From assembly GCF_910592395.1 (NCBI RefSeq), contig NC_088313.1, forward strand, positions 10,950,937-11,014,936: 64,000 nucleotides of DNA, read 5' to 3'. The notes beneath the pieces were generated by a model. That model saw nothing but the letters and a program-made list of their open reading frames with translations. It did not search any database and was not told the origin of the DNA. Positions 35,709 through 47,397 of the stretch are shown here, piece by piece. How positions within the stretch are numbered: position 1 is the first letter of the stretch; each line of letters begins with the position of its first letter. The DNA comes from Lineus longissimus (Eukaryota > Nemertea > Pilidiophora > Heteronemertea > Lineidae). The position numbers and the translations under genes were made by a program.

Positions 35709-37124
35709 GTTATTCATTCTTCTCTAATCTATACTTGATATCATCTGTGGTCTCTCTCTTTCTCCTTCTTTTGCTCATGATGGTCACTCTGTACATTTTA
35801 CTTGATTTTCAACAATGATAAGTCTGAAATTTTGACAAAGATTTGAGCTTCTATTTGCAGATATCGGGTGAGCCTACGTACATTCATTATTGTCCAATCC
35901 TTATTCAGTCTTCTCTTATCTATTCTTGATATCATCCGTGGTCTCTCTCTTTCTCCTTCCCTTGCTCATGATGGTCACACTGTACATTTTACTTAATTTT
36001 CAACAATGATAAGTCTGAAATTTTGATAAAGATTTGAGCTTCTATTTGCAGATATCGGGTGAGCCTACGTACATTCATTATTGTCCAATCCTTATTCATT
36101 CTTCTCTAATTATGACTCCAGCTCCTCCCTCTGGGAACTGGAGTCAGTATTGTTTTCGCTCAGGTTTCTCGTACAATCACGTGACCTCTGATAATGCACT
36201 CGTTTCGTCCACGTTTTAGGCCAATCTTCGGCATGAACATGAAATCTAATAAGCGCAGTACTTAAATCAGATGTTTCTCTCGCCTTGAAAACATTCCTGG
36301 GTAAAATCCATTGAGATTAGCCGAGTTAATCTACTTTTCAGTGCTTAAAATCTCTGCCGCTGAATTCTATAAATAGGAACTATTAACATCGCGGCAGTGT
36401 GGTTCCCATTGTGCGCCCTCCCACTTCACACCATGTCAGGAAGTTTTACGGAGAGGGAGGGCGTGCGGTAAGAAGAATGCCCAAAATGACGTCACGTTTT
36501 CCTGGCAATGCCTCTTGCCAGACCAGTCAAACATTGGGAAAGCATCTTTAATTCAGACAACGTTAGAACTATAAAAACGAATATGTTAATTTGCAAAATT
36601 AAAAGCAGATTTCACCACTAACCAGTCAAATCAGAATACGACGGCGCAAAATGTTCTCGCTTTCCTCCTGCTAAAAAAACCTTGTTCCCGCACTCCTATT
36701 TTAATTTATGCCAAGGAATATGATATGATCTGTTTTCACTTGTTTGTAATTAAATGGTATTCATATAATGAGATCAATAGTAGTGTCCGTGTCAGATCCC
36801 ATCGTTCAACTAGTCTTCTCTCCCCGGCCCAGGTGCCTCACACGGACCTTCAGGTCCCCATACTCAAGACCAACTCTTACGAGATCACCCTCAAAACAAC
36901 CCTGGAGTCATGAATTCACAGGTGCTCCTGTGAAATCTCAGTTCTAGTCTATACTTGATATCATCCGTGGTCTCTCGCTTTCTCCTTCCCTTGCTCTCTC
37001 ATGATGGTCACTCTGTACATTTTATTTAATTTGTAACAATGATAAGTCTGAAATTTTGACTAAGATTTGAGCTTCTATTTGCAGATATCTGGTGAGCCTA
37101 CGTACATTCAATATTGTCCAATCC
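35709..37124. repeat. Triplicated 192-bp intronic unit, third copy interrupted
   Basis: Units at 35709-35900, 35901-36091 and 36092-36109 + 36948-37124. Each runs from 'ttattca(t/g)tcttctct' to 'cattattgtccaatcc' and contains 'cttctatttgcag' followed seven bases later by a GTGAG, i.e. a decoy acceptor and donor. The third copy is split by a Helitron. The array ends 66 bp before the GINS4 exon. Confidence 0.8.
36110..36947 (+). mobile_element. Non-autonomous Helitron A, copy 2 (838 bp, intact)
   Basis: Inserted in unit C of the triplicated repeat; units A and B show the empty site 'ctaa|tctatac'. The insert lies between A (36109) and T (36948) without target duplication and ends with hairpin TTCACAGG-TGCT-CCTGTGAA (36915-36934), nine bases, CTAG. 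The 5' end reads TTATGACTCCAG, TT instead of the usual TC, with a 5' foldback GACTCCAG/CTGGAGTC (36114-36145). Partner at 6580-8276. Confidence 0.8.
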
Positions 37125-37190
37125 TTGCTTCGTGAAAGTTCGATGCAAGACCATCAGAAAAAATAATTAACGACTTTATTCTCATTACAG

Positions 37191-37337
37191 GCATGGAAAA
37201 ACGAGCAGTTCTCACCAGAGCTGTTAGAAATAAAAGTGGACATTGTTGAATGCATTGCCGAACAGATACGAGTCATGGAAGATAATATACAACGTGCTAA
37301 AAAGAACGACTTTAAAGTTACCATTCACAACATGGAG
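37191..37337 (+). CDS. GINS4: GINS4 (SLD5) internal exon, N-terminal helical region
   Basis: Bounded by ctcattacag| and |GTGGGT, 147 bp, 49 codons, phase 0 at both ends. It encodes AWKNEQFSPELLE ... VDIVECIAEQIRVMEDNI ... RAKKNDFKVTIHNME. This matches the N-terminal alpha-helical part of SLD5/GINS4 of animals, where the AW.NE..(A/S)PELLE and R(A)K..D.KV.IH.ME motifs are hallmarks. GINS (SLD5, PSF1, PSF2, PSF3) joins Cdc45 and MCM2-7 to form the replicative CMG helicase in the nucleus. Substitution pattern is conservative and there is no stop, so it looks like a working exon. The preceding exon is not in view; the following exon is at 61927. Confidence 0.9.
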
Positions 37338-37740
37338 GTGGGTGTAGATTTTTTTAAGCTTTGCTTGCAATTTTTAATTGCCAGCGAAGCTCATGATGTA
37401 CTGTCCTTTCCACCTCAAAGCCTTTAGTGTCGGAAATCGTGTGAAATTTTATCTCATTAAGCTGCTCAACGAAAGAGTTGCGGTTGCTGCACATGCGCAC
37501 AAGTGGCAAAAGTGCCCGCAGCTTTTGTCATAAGCAAGCGAAATAGTGCTCGGTTAATTCAGCATTATTTACAGATTTTGATGTCACATTACGCTTGTAA
37601 ACGGTCTGGAGTGTTTTATGATACTTCTTTCCCATGTTTTTGTGAGTAATTTTGATGTAAGTTAGCGAAATAAAATATATTAAATTGATACGGCGTATTT
37701 ATTCGAAAAAGACTGTCAGGGCAATTTTCTGCAAACCACG

Positions 37741-38359
37741 GTGAGTGAGAATTTTCATGATAATAATTGTCCCCAAAATTGTGTTAAAGCACTACATCAT
37801 GCAAAATTAACTCATCAGAGGCCAAAAAATTGGTCAAAAGAATATATTTGCGGTATTAGTTTTGGTGATTATGGTCAGAAAGGTGCATCTTTTGTAGCAA
37901 ACTTGTCGCGGTGTCGCAGGTTTTGTGTTTCGAGATTTAGCGAATCTTCGTTGGTGAAAAGTGTGATTGTGTCAAAACCACCTAACGTATCTCTCGCTAA
38001 GGTTAATTACAGTCGAACTACATAACAATGATAATTTTTAACAGAGTTTGTCAGATTTTATGCAATATCCACCCGATAATGGTGATCCAAATTCCGTGAA
38101 ATCGGCAATGGTGGATGCCGGATTGCCATTCAACAGAATGGCGAATTCAGGCCAGAACTATCACAATGTGCGTCAAAACTATATGAATGAATCAAAATCA
38201 CCCAGGCTCCGCTCATTGGATATACCTTCACTGAAAATAATTGCTGAAACCTCTGTAAACATGTCCATTAGTACTGAAAACAACCATTTTAAAAGGTTGT
38301 TTTCATCTCCTCCCAATCACCCGTGTAGAGCATGTATCATCAGTGAGTATGACTGGTAA
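37741..38359 (+). CDS. Two adjoining unrecognised open frames
   Basis: 37741-38025 (94 codons, with NNCPQNCVKALHHAKLTHQR, WSKEYICGISFGDYGQKG) and 38048-38359 (SDFMQYPPDNGDPNSVKSA, RLRSLDIPSLKIIAETS, ending CRACIISEYDW). The second follows an AG at 38045. The frames differ, so an intron or a frameshift would be needed to join them. Composition is protein-like, but I recognise no domain; a transposon remnant is possible. Confidence 0.3.
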
Positions 38360-38732
38360 ATGTTCACCCGAATGTATACCAAGTATATGTGGTATATAAA
38401 CCTGCTAAATTATCATCAAAGGTATTGAATCGTTATTCTTAATCATATCAATGACCTTCCTTGATCATTTGCACCTAATTACTGTCTGTTGGTCTTGTAA
38501 AACTTCGTAAGCAAAATTAAAGTGTTTTCTCAATGTTTTTAGCTCACCTCTGGGGAGCTTATACAATACTGTGGCGTCCATCGTCTGTTGTCGTCCGCCG
38601 TCTGTTGTCGTCCGTCAGCGTCCGTTAGCATAGCACGTTTCTTTTTGTGCAATATGCCCAGAAGTGTCTTTCTTTTTCGCGATATGACCTACTTTCTGGC
38701 CTCCACGTGGTCATCTTTGAAATATTTTTGCC

Positions 38733-40421
38733 TTTTTGGCTCACCGTAGGGGAGTCTATACGATACCGCAGTGTCCGTCGTCCGTCGTCGTCCGTCGTCG
38801 TCGTCGTCGTCGTCGTCGTCGGCGGCGTCGTCGTCCGTCGTATCCTATTTCAAAAACAGTGGCACGTTTTTTAACCGCTAGGCCTATGAACTTAAAACTT
38901 TGTACACATGACCCCCTAGGTCAGATGACCCGTGACACTAAATTTTTGTCCGATCTGATTCTCTACTTGGCCACCAGGGGGCCAAATATGGATATCTAAA
39001 AAGTGTGATATCTCGCTTATTAGTGACTTGTTTTCGATAAAACTTTTGTGGTAGGTACTCATAGCAAGGATACATCATATATCTTACGGGTTTTTAATTT
39101 GATCTACTTTTCAAGGTCGCAGAGGTCAAATGGCGTGAATTGGCCGTTTGAGTGTAACTATGGCACGTTTCTCAACCACCAAAGCTATGAGCTTGAAACT
39201 TGGTACATATAACCCCCTATATCAGATAACCTCTGGTGCTGAATTTCAGCCTGATCTGATTTTTGACTTTGCCACCAGGGGGCCAAAACAGAAAAAGTAA
39301 GAAGTGCAATAGCCTGCTTATTAGCAAATTGTTTTTGATGAAATTTTTATGGCAGGGACCTCTAGCAAGGTTACCTCAGATGTTGCACGATTTTTCGGAT
39401 TTGACCTACTTTTTAAGGTCGCAGAGGTCAAATGGCGTAAATTTGCTGTTTGAGTGTAACTATGGCACGTTTCTCAACCGCAAAAGTTATTAACTTGAAA
39501 CTTTGAACAAATGACCCCCTAGGTCAGTTGACCTCTTACACTGAATTTTGGTTCGGTCTGATTATTGAATTGGCCACCAGGGGGCCTAAACTCAAAACTC
39601 AAAAAGTGTGATTTCTCGCTTATTACTGATTTGTTTTTGATAAAAGTTTCATGGTAGGTACTCCCAGCAAGGATACATCACATATCTTACGGGTTTTTGA
39701 TTTGACCCACCTTTCAAGTTCACAGAGGTCAAAGTTGAGAACTTAACTGTTCTTGGTACGTTTTGTCGTTGTTCAATGTAAAGAGTTTTAATTTTGTGTA
39801 ATGATGCATCTAAGAAGCCACTATTTGTATGCCAAGTTTCAGCCAGATCGGAATTCAAATATGGCCGAAATTGCATGTTTTGTGGGTTTTTCCTCGTATT
39901 GTGGCAATCCAAAGGTCGTGAGTTCAAACCCCGGTCAAGGACAGCCAAAAATATTTTTATTTTTCATCTGTTCCTTTTTTCTTTTCTGAGTTCTATCTTA
40001 CATTTTCTTCATTTTTTGATTTATTTGGTGCCATAGATTTAATTAGGCGGCCATCTTGGAAATCGTTTTTTGCCAATTGCTGTAGTGTAACGAGTGATGA
40101 AATTGTTATGGTCAGGTGGATGTGTCTACATCACATATCACCCTGGTTTGTTATTTGACCTACCTGTCAGGGTCACTGAGGTCAAAGTTAAAAATATATT
40201 CACCGTGACCATTGTCATGGAGTGGCACGTTTCTTCACTATCATTTTCACCTGGACTCTACAAGCTTGGAACCACAAGTCTCGGATTCACCACTTGGCCA
40301 GGGCCGGCTCTGAACTGGTCACAGATGCATGTATAAATTATGAGAGGCCTACATACTGTAGCACTGTAACTGTCTACTAAAAATACTTACGGTGAGCACA
40401 ATGGCCCCTGGCCGTTTCATT
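38733..40421 (+). mobile_element. Helentron-like repeat, family 1b, nested copy
   Basis: Starts TTTTTGGCTCACCGTAGGGGAG with a (CGT/CGG)n tract to 38840. Units repeat at about 300 bp (ggcacgttt at about 38861, 39163, 39465). It ends TTACGGTGAGCAC and hairpin AATGGCC-CCT-GGCCGTT, then TCATTG. Lies wholly inside the family-1a element, so it is the younger of the two. Confidence 0.65.
39895..39960 (+). repeat. tRNA-like B-box fragment (possible SINE relic)
   Basis: 'Ggtcgtgagttcaaaccccggtcaaggacagcca' resembles a tRNA T-arm and acceptor 3' side (B box GTTCAAACC). No matching A box or acceptor 5' half is evident and the T-stem pairs poorly. Hence not a tRNA gene; a tRNA-derived SINE remnant inside the family-1b element is the best guess. 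Confidence 0.3.
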
Positions 40422-41939
40422 GAAGCTAATGGTTGTACGTAGAATGACGAAATTTTTATGGTTGGGTATCTAATAAGGTTGAATGACATATCACCCGGGT
40501 TTTGATTTGACCTACTTTTCAAGGTCACAGAGGTCAAAGTTCACTAAATCACTGAGGTGGCACGTTTCGTTTCTATTTGAGCTAGAAGGTTCTAAACTTG
40601 TGAGGAGATGTATCCAGTGACCCTCTATCCTACCCCAAAAATGTGTCCCGCTCGGACTTCAAATATGGCTGCCAGGCGGCCATCTTGAAAAACTAAACAA
40701 AATTGGATTGCAACCAAATTTCACGTGATTGTATATCTATGTACTTTCTACAATATCACTGATTTTCAGTGAAATCATTCAACCAATATGGCCACCGGGC
40801 CGCCATCTTGAAAACCCAACAAAGTCAGTAGCACTTCTCAAGTGTTCAATTGAACAGATGTCAACCAATTTCCATGTGACATGTGCACTCTCCAATACCC
40901 CTGAAATTCAGTCAACTTTATAACCAAAATGCTAAACTTTGATGGTACCGGTAATTTTCGAGAAGAATGATAATGTGATGAAATGGGTTTGTGTATTGCT
41001 GTACATTGAAGTACAGTGTGTTGTGTATATATTTTATTGTTCTTCTTTTAACGGGGATTTCTTTTAAATCATCTGATGACAGCTTTGTTCATTTGGTTTA
41101 TTCATTAGCTCACCTTTGTATAGTCAGTTCACCATAATCTGGTTATTATCTGTTGTTGTGTTTGCATGTATTCGTCATTTATTTTTTGGAAATTTGTTCC
41201 CAATTTTGGAATTGTCCACCATGCTTGTTTTGGTTGGCCATGTGACCACGGCCTGTTTACATTTGGACGTTATCGTCTGCATGCGGGGATGTAGGTTGTA
41301 AAATTCATTTATCTTTTTATAATCTATCTATTTAATCTTTATCTTGTCTCCAATTTCTTTGTATAATTGTGTATGATTGAATTGGACCGTCTCTTATATT
41401 AATCTTTGTAAATTTCAGTCAGCTTTTAACCCTTTCTTGTTCGTGGCGCATTGGTACGACGCAACAAGTTGGTGGCGCTAGTTTTTGAAACAGACGACCT
41501 CTAAATTCCATCCTGAAGAGAAGATTCCTTTTTTCTGCTCCGACAAAACTAGGAATTCCACCTTTAATAATCTAAATCCAAATCGTCCAAAACCATAGTA
41601 TGTACCGAAATTCCACCAATCAACTTTCCGTTCACTAATCTTTATTCTTGTTTGTAAATTATAAGGTCTGCACCATTCTGGTTGCGCGCCCTTCGCCCAG
41701 GCCTGCACCCGCTGCAATGCTGCAGATTATTGCCCTTAGTTGATTACCCCAATAAAATCCTCTCTTATGTTGAACCAGATATAAAGTCGCTCCTTAGTTT
41801 ATTTACCCGTTATTCCATAACAATATTATTCAATGGAATCAAAACTGGTGAAACTAGCCAGAAACAATTCTCCTCATATCCACTGCAAATGATATGCATT
41901 ACATTACCCGAGGTGAGCACATGGTCCCTGGACCATTTA

Positions 41940-42359
41940 ATATTTTACAGGTATGATCCACAGTGAGTGAGTGACACTGACAGCTGCACTTCAACGTTTT
42001 CGGTGACCACATGATAGACATAGATGACCGAGAGAGATGAGCTGAGCATCACTCATTGAACCGAACACTTGGCACCTCCAATGGTATTTCAACATCAGTG
42101 CTCACTCGGACATCAGAAGAACCAGTCAATGGTAGTATTTCATTCTATTTCTGTCACTGATTTAATACTGTAATACTCAATAAAGAAAGCAGTTGGCAGT
42201 TGATTAACAAAAATATCGGTGTTTCTGTTGAGTTTTTACTCGCTATCATTATCAATGCGGGCTATCAATCATAGCCTTTTGACTTGGTCATTGGTTGGTT
42301 GTCCCCGATGTAAAGGTTGCCCACCTGCCTAGACTGGACCATGTTCACTGGACTAGTTT
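41940..42359. other. Non-coding stretch
   Basis: Nothing recognised. Confidence 0.3.
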
Positions 42360-42715
42360 GTTACAACCCACGTACTCTTCAAAGGAATTGGATTAAAGGC
42401 CCAGACTGTTACTTGTTGTCCCTAGGTTGTGACTATGCATCAACCCACGTACACTTCAAAGGATTTGATGTGAATGCCCAGACTGCCTTTACTGCTTCCT
42501 CATGGTGGTGGCCATGCATCGAGTATACTTCTTTTTCACGACCTACACTTCAAAGGAATTCATAAAAAAGATTCAGACGGCATTTACTGGCTGTCCCTAT
42601 GTCGTGACGACTGGTTTGTCTCTTACTGAACATCAACGGATTTGTTGTAATTGTCCTCACTGCAGTTACTGGTTGTGACCATGCATCTACTGGGTTGTGA
42701 CGGTTCAAGGATCAC
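42360..42715. repeat. Degenerate minisatellite, about 90-bp unit
   Basis: 'Acttcaaaggaatt...cccagactg...tttactg...tgtgac(t/c)atgcatc' recurs about four times, with varying deletions, which keeps a frame open without coding meaning. Confidence 0.6.
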
Positions 42716-42862
42716 CATCGCAACTAGTAAGATTAACCTACTGTTACAACCCTCAAATCGTAATCATGCTCTTTGTATGCATTCATATGAAGTTATATCA
42801 TTATGAAAGACGGAATACTTTTAAAAAAAACTCTAACTTGGATTTCCTCAATTTTTGAATGA

Positions 42863-42896
42863 AATCCACCCTGGCGGTCGCAGGGGTGGATTTCAA
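42863..42896. repeat. Foldback at the left breakpoint of Kolobok-like copy 1
   Basis: GAAATCCACCCTG-GCGGTCG-CAGGGGTGGATTTC, a 13-14-bp inverted repeat, ends exactly where homology to the other copy starts. The first 130 bp of the transposon are missing here. Confidence 0.6.
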
Positions 42897-43467
42897 CTAG
42901 CGGCCATCTTGGATTTTTACCCAAAATTGGTGCCGCATAACATTTTTTCAAAAATGCCTCAAACTTCCCAAAATTTGTTCCAAATGATGATCAGACAAGT
43001 GTTTTGTGCAATAAAGTATATTTCACAATCAATCAACAAGATTTACAGCCCCAAATCTGAAGGGTAATTTTTTGGGACAGGTGGCGCCGCCTTTTATTCC
43101 TTATATATGCAAATGTATGCAAATTAATCTGATTGTTGATATGTTATTGCACACTACATACTGTCAAGAACATGTCCTGTAAATTTCATCTGATTCTATT
43201 CAGAAATAAAAAAATGTTATGCGGCACCATCAAACAAAGTACACTATTTACCTCATTTTGAGTAAATCGTCTTCAAAGATTCATCATCATATTTTCCAAG
43301 TCTTGTCTCTTCAAAGTCATATAATACTAGCCAAAACTGATTGAAATCCTATTCAATAGTATTTTCAAATCAGGCACATTCTAGAGAACACACTGTAGGC
43401 TAGTTTTCCTTGCATGTTCAATGTTTTCTGCCTTGAAAATGTATTCCGGTAACGAAAAAAAGTAACG

Positions 43468-44959
43468 TCAAAAATGAAAAAAAATTATCAATATGATTGT
43501 ATGAGAAAAATTGATCAATCCTGTCAATAGTTTGCATAGTGGACACAGCATATTGCTATTTTGGATTAGGCGGGTAATGCAGGCTGGATCCACTAATCTG
43601 TACGAGTTTATATCATCTGCAGTTATATTATTGATGGAAGCTTTATCACCATCGACACCAGTGTGTGATTTTTTGGACAGTCTTGTACCAAAATACCCAA
43701 CAATCTTGCGTTCTGAAGCGGACCGAGTCTGTAATTCTTCAAAGTTCACATCCTCCTCAACATCATCATCATCATGGGGTTCAGTAGGGCCAGTTATGAT
43801 AGTATTATCATCACTGCTAAGTAGACTAACATTATTCTCATCCGATAAATCACCATAGAAATCAGATACAGTACCCTCAATCTCATCATCAGAACTCACA
43901 GTGTTCAAGTAAAGTTCATTGCCCCGTACACCAGGTGGATCAAACCCAGCATTATCAACATGAGTGGACCTTCCTACACCAGAAGTATCGGTGTATTCCT
44001 GTTTCGCCTATTCCTGTTCCGCCTATTCCTGTTTCGCCTATTCCTGTTTCGCCTAATTCCTGTTTCGCCTATTCAAATGTATTGCTAACCTCCCCACAGA
44101 CGTAGGAATATGAACCGTCCCTTACTGACCGACCAAACCCGAGGAGAGCCACATATGTACGCATTGAAACAATACGTCAATGGAGAGAGGGACATAATGA
44201 GTTACGTTGATGCCATCAGTTACCTTGTCTGACATAATATCATGATATGTATTTTCCACCTTGTTTGACTTTATATGTGCTGTACCTACATGTATATTAT
44301 GACATGGGTTTTACAGCTGATTTTGATCAAATAATTATGAGAATGTACAATATTATGTATTTTTATCAAAAACTCATGAATTCAGTTTTCATAAAATAAA
44401 CGACTGCTTTACTCTACTTAATCTATTAGTTTTTACTGTGTGTCAGTATGGTCCTATGGTCCTATGGTCAAATAAGTCCCGGACTGTCCCCGCTTTCAAG
44501 GTGACTCTTTCAAAACGGTCATGGCATAACAAAGTTGATGGCATTTGATTAGTCAAATTGTCATCACATCGTTAACATCATCCAATTGTCCCCTCACATT
44601 TTCCCCATAAAATGGACATGCATCCCTAAGGTTCCCCGTGGGAGAGTCGATTTATTGTAGGGGTACTGGAAAGTAGGCGAAATAGGAATAGGCGAAACAG
44701 GAATAGGCGAAACAGGAATTTTGTAGGCGAAACAGGAATAGGCGAAACAGGAATAGGCGAAACAGGCATAAACCGAAGTATCATCATTATATGCATTACA
44801 AGCGGTTCCAGTTCTTTTGTCAGGCAAAGCGTCCTTAGATACGTCGTCTGCTATTTTGCATTGTGTTTTGTTTTTAGAAAATCCCCTTTTACATGGTGCT
44901 TTACGTTTACCATACGCATGTTTGCAACGCCACTTCCTAGAGGGTAAACTTTTACCCAT
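43468..44959 (-). pseudogene. N-terminal exon of a transposase-like protein, copy 1, split by a hAT insertion
   Basis: ATG at 44959. A basic leader MGKSLPSRKWRCKHAYGK, then Lys/Cys-rich sequence up to CNAYNDDTS. After the inserted 785 bp it resumes at 43989 and reads through acidic stretches (SSDDEIEGTVSDFYGDLSDE, DDDDVEEDVNFEEL), YFGTRLSKK, and SYRLVDPACITRLIQNS and MLCPLCK, then a hydrophobic tail to 43468 that may be intron. A basic leader plus 'YRLVD...CPLC' is reminiscent of the N-terminus of Mutator/Kolobok-type transposases of invertebrates; this is recall, not proof. The second copy is at 51861-52271. Confidence 0.5.
43990..44774. mobile_element. hAT-like MITE, 785 bp, with 15-bp terminal repeat arrays
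   Basis: Flanked by an 8-bp duplication GAAGTATC (43982-43989, 44775-44782). The paralogue has a single GAAGTATC (52087-52094). The ends are GGTGTATTCCTGTTTCGCC and its near complement GGCGAAACAGGCATAAACC. Each end carries about five tandem copies of TATTCCTGTTTCGCC, in inverse orientation to each other. An 8-bp target duplication fits hAT. No gene. Confidence 0.85.
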
Positions 44960-45616
44960 TATTGATCATTGATTTCGAAATTTTCTGACTGAAATCCATA
45001 GAAATCGACAAGATAAAGTCAGATTTTTGCAAAAACTCAAACTTCAAACCACGTTTACGGAAGTGTGTTTGCGCATGCGTGACCTGGTCCCTTTACATGA
45101 GTGGCGAATCAGCGTGCGCTGTTGAATCATTGTCTGTTCACGTGTGTGCTCGGAGGAAATCGGAGCCAATCAGATCACTCGGAATATTGACGAAAGATAA
45201 TTTCCATAATTTATGTAATTTTGATGAAAATGTTGGTTCGGTTTTGGAGGAATGGGCTGCATGACGTCATATGTATGCTATTTTTAGCCACAGATTCTGA
45301 AAGTAGAGGCCGCGAGCTTTCCGGTGACTGGTTGAAGTTGTATCTATTTGCACTTTTGACCGGCCAAAATTAGCTCGCAAAAAATGTAAACAACGGCAGT
45401 TTTGGAGTAAACAGCGCATTCAAAGTTTGAAAAGGAATATACAAGGCTTCTAAAAACGCATTTTAGGTCATGATAGTGGATGATGACAGGTAAAAATCAT
45501 GTTGGAATTGATAAAACGTATACTAAATATCGTAAATCTACCAAAACCTCATTTTCCATATCGCACTTGTAATTTGTGATTTTTCATCAGAAGCTCCGAC
45601 CCGTGTACCCCCTTAA

Positions 45617-45839
45617 AGGCATTCAAGTGTGTTGGTCAACCATGACTATCTCCTTTGTCCCTCCACCATTAGACCTAGTTTCCCCTTATGATATCACTAT
45701 TTCGGACACTCAGCGCCCCATTTCTGGAAAGGTGTATATGCACATCTGTTTTTGGCCAAAACTGCCTGTCATGAGTGAGTGTGATGGTCATAAGGAGTAC
45801 AAAGTGCCAAAGTATTCCAATAGAGTGCGCATAGATTGA
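45617..45839 (+). CDS. Unrecognised open frame beside the transposon
   Basis: Open from the TTAA junction to TGA at 45837, with VSPYDITISDTQRPISGK, VYMHICFWPKLPVM and HKEYKVPKYSNRVRID. Protein-like composition, but no start and no family recognised. Could be part of an older repeat into which the transposon jumped. Confidence 0.2.
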
Positions 45840-47106
45840 TTTGCCTATATACCACTAAACTAACACACATAACTCCTCCCACCAACTTGCTGTGAGATTG
45901 CTGGTAGGCCTAATTAGCTATACAAGTGGCATAAAGCTTTGCGAACCATCGATGAATGGAAAAGTCATGTAATGTGAATATCATGTCATTTCACCAAGCT
46001 CTGACATCACTGTTCATGACCTTGCTGGCTGTTAAGTCACCTTACTTCAGGATTATCTAATAAAATACATGGAAAGGCCACAGATTTGTCATGTGCTTTT
46101 AAACATATACATTTGTAGGCCTATGTCAATGTCTGTACATTAGCCATCACTGCAAGGTGGGTCCAAAACTGGTTCCTTTCAAAATCTCATGATTAAGATG
46201 CCCATTGGATAAAAAAAAACAAAGCTGCAAATAAAATCACCATTTACTCATAAACTATCTACATGTAGGTGCTTTTTCTTCAAAATGCCAGCTTGCTCTA
46301 GCAATGACCCTTATTCTCGGATTGATAAGGTTTTGGGCAGAGTAAAGTCAACAGGTTTGCTTATTCCTTGTACGAAAAACTTCTTTTCTGTCTCACAATA
46401 GGAAGATTTGTCAACCTGAAAGACTGTTTCATTTATTCAATATTTGTTACTGACCCACAGATATATCTTTGATATAAGTCAGCAAGCAGCTGTCTTTATT
46501 TTATTTCATATTTTAAGTTTCATCGTGTAACAATTTTAGAAAAATTCAACCAGAATATCTGCCTCTTAAAGCCCATCCTTGACAGATCCTCCAATAATCA
46601 CAGAAGGTGCTTGCTGCTGAAATTGATGATAACATAGTCACATGTTCTTAACAAAGGAAACAGAGTAAATAGCCTTGATTGTTTAAGACATCAAAAGTTG
46701 CTTTGTTGGTTCAATCCGAGTAATCCACATTGCAGAGGTAAACAATTATTAATCATGTAGGAAAAATATCAATTTTGGTCAAGTTGGTCTGCAGTTTGGC
46801 AAAATGAATATCCAAATTTTGTTGACCAAGGGCTCTGGAGTCATCCGAAATGATAATTCTAACTGCTGCTCTAGTTGTTTGGGACATTTAGTTTGGGACA
46901 TTTAGAGTGGATGAATCATCTGCCCTTCCGTCATAAACGAACCAGGGCAATATGGCGTCACACGCCTTTCAGCCGAGTGTTATTTGGTGTTAAATTCCCC
47001 GCATAAATCCGTGTGCCGGATGAGGGCAGCAATCTCGCCAAGAAGGACCCCATGATCCCTTCGAACGTCATTCCATCATCCCTCCCAGCCATTGGTAGGG
47101 AGGACA
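45840..47106. other. Non-coding intron stretch
   Basis: AT-rich, no features recognised. Confidence 0.35.
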
Positions 47107-47309
47107 TGTCGGAACTATCATTACACTTATCCACGACTTATCACATGACACTGTGATCACTTTCATATTACGCACGTTGTCACATTACTTCATTGCATTT
47201 TATGTTATACTGCTCAGTGTACGGAACTTGGCAATAAGATTTTATAGAAGACACATGTAGTTCCTGAGTTCCTCCTTTCCCAAATTAAATTAAACGATCA
47301 TCCCACACA
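47107..47309 (+). repeat. 5' LTR of BEL/Pao 2
   Basis: TGTCGGAACTATC ... CGATCATCCCACACA, including AATAAG-like signal. Matches 49697-49899. Confidence 0.85.
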
Positions 47310-47397
47310 TTTGGTGCCGTGACCATGCCACCAAAAACCGAACTAAAAAGACTGTACATCAAATGGCACGTGCAGAGTTTGTAGGAGACGACATCAC

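Larger units (their letters stand above)
38536..41939 (+). mobile_element. Helentron-like repeat, family 1a, copy 3 (interrupted)
   Basis: Starts TTTTTAGCTCACCTCTGGGGAGCTTATAC with CGTCC/CGTCTGTTGTC tract; ends CGAGGTGAGCAC and hairpin ATGGTCC-CT-GGACCAT (41921-41936). Compared with copies 1 and 2 (ATGGCC/GGCCAT) both sides of one stem pair changed (C to T, G to A), preserving pairing. A family-1b element (38733-40421) is nested in it. Confidence 0.65.
42893..45612 (-). mobile_element. Kolobok-like element 2, copy 1 (left end lost)
   Basis: Homologous to 51353-55405 apart from indels. The right end is ...CCGACCCGTGTACCCCC followed by TTAA (45613-45616), whose complement matches the left end of the other copy. 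A minus-strand gene (44959 to 43468) is interrupted by a hAT-like insertion at 43990-44774. A consensus CRE palindrome TGACGTCA (45262-45269) lies upstream of the start codon. Confidence 0.7.

Noticed and set aside
37191-37337. GINS4 processed pseudogene
   Set aside because: Both exons have intact splice sites, matching phases, no stops, and are separated by an intron, so it is not a retrocopy.
39895-39960. tRNA gene
   Set aside because: Only a B-box/T-arm-like 3' part; no A box, no anticodon arm, poor stem pairing. Kept as a possible SINE relic only.
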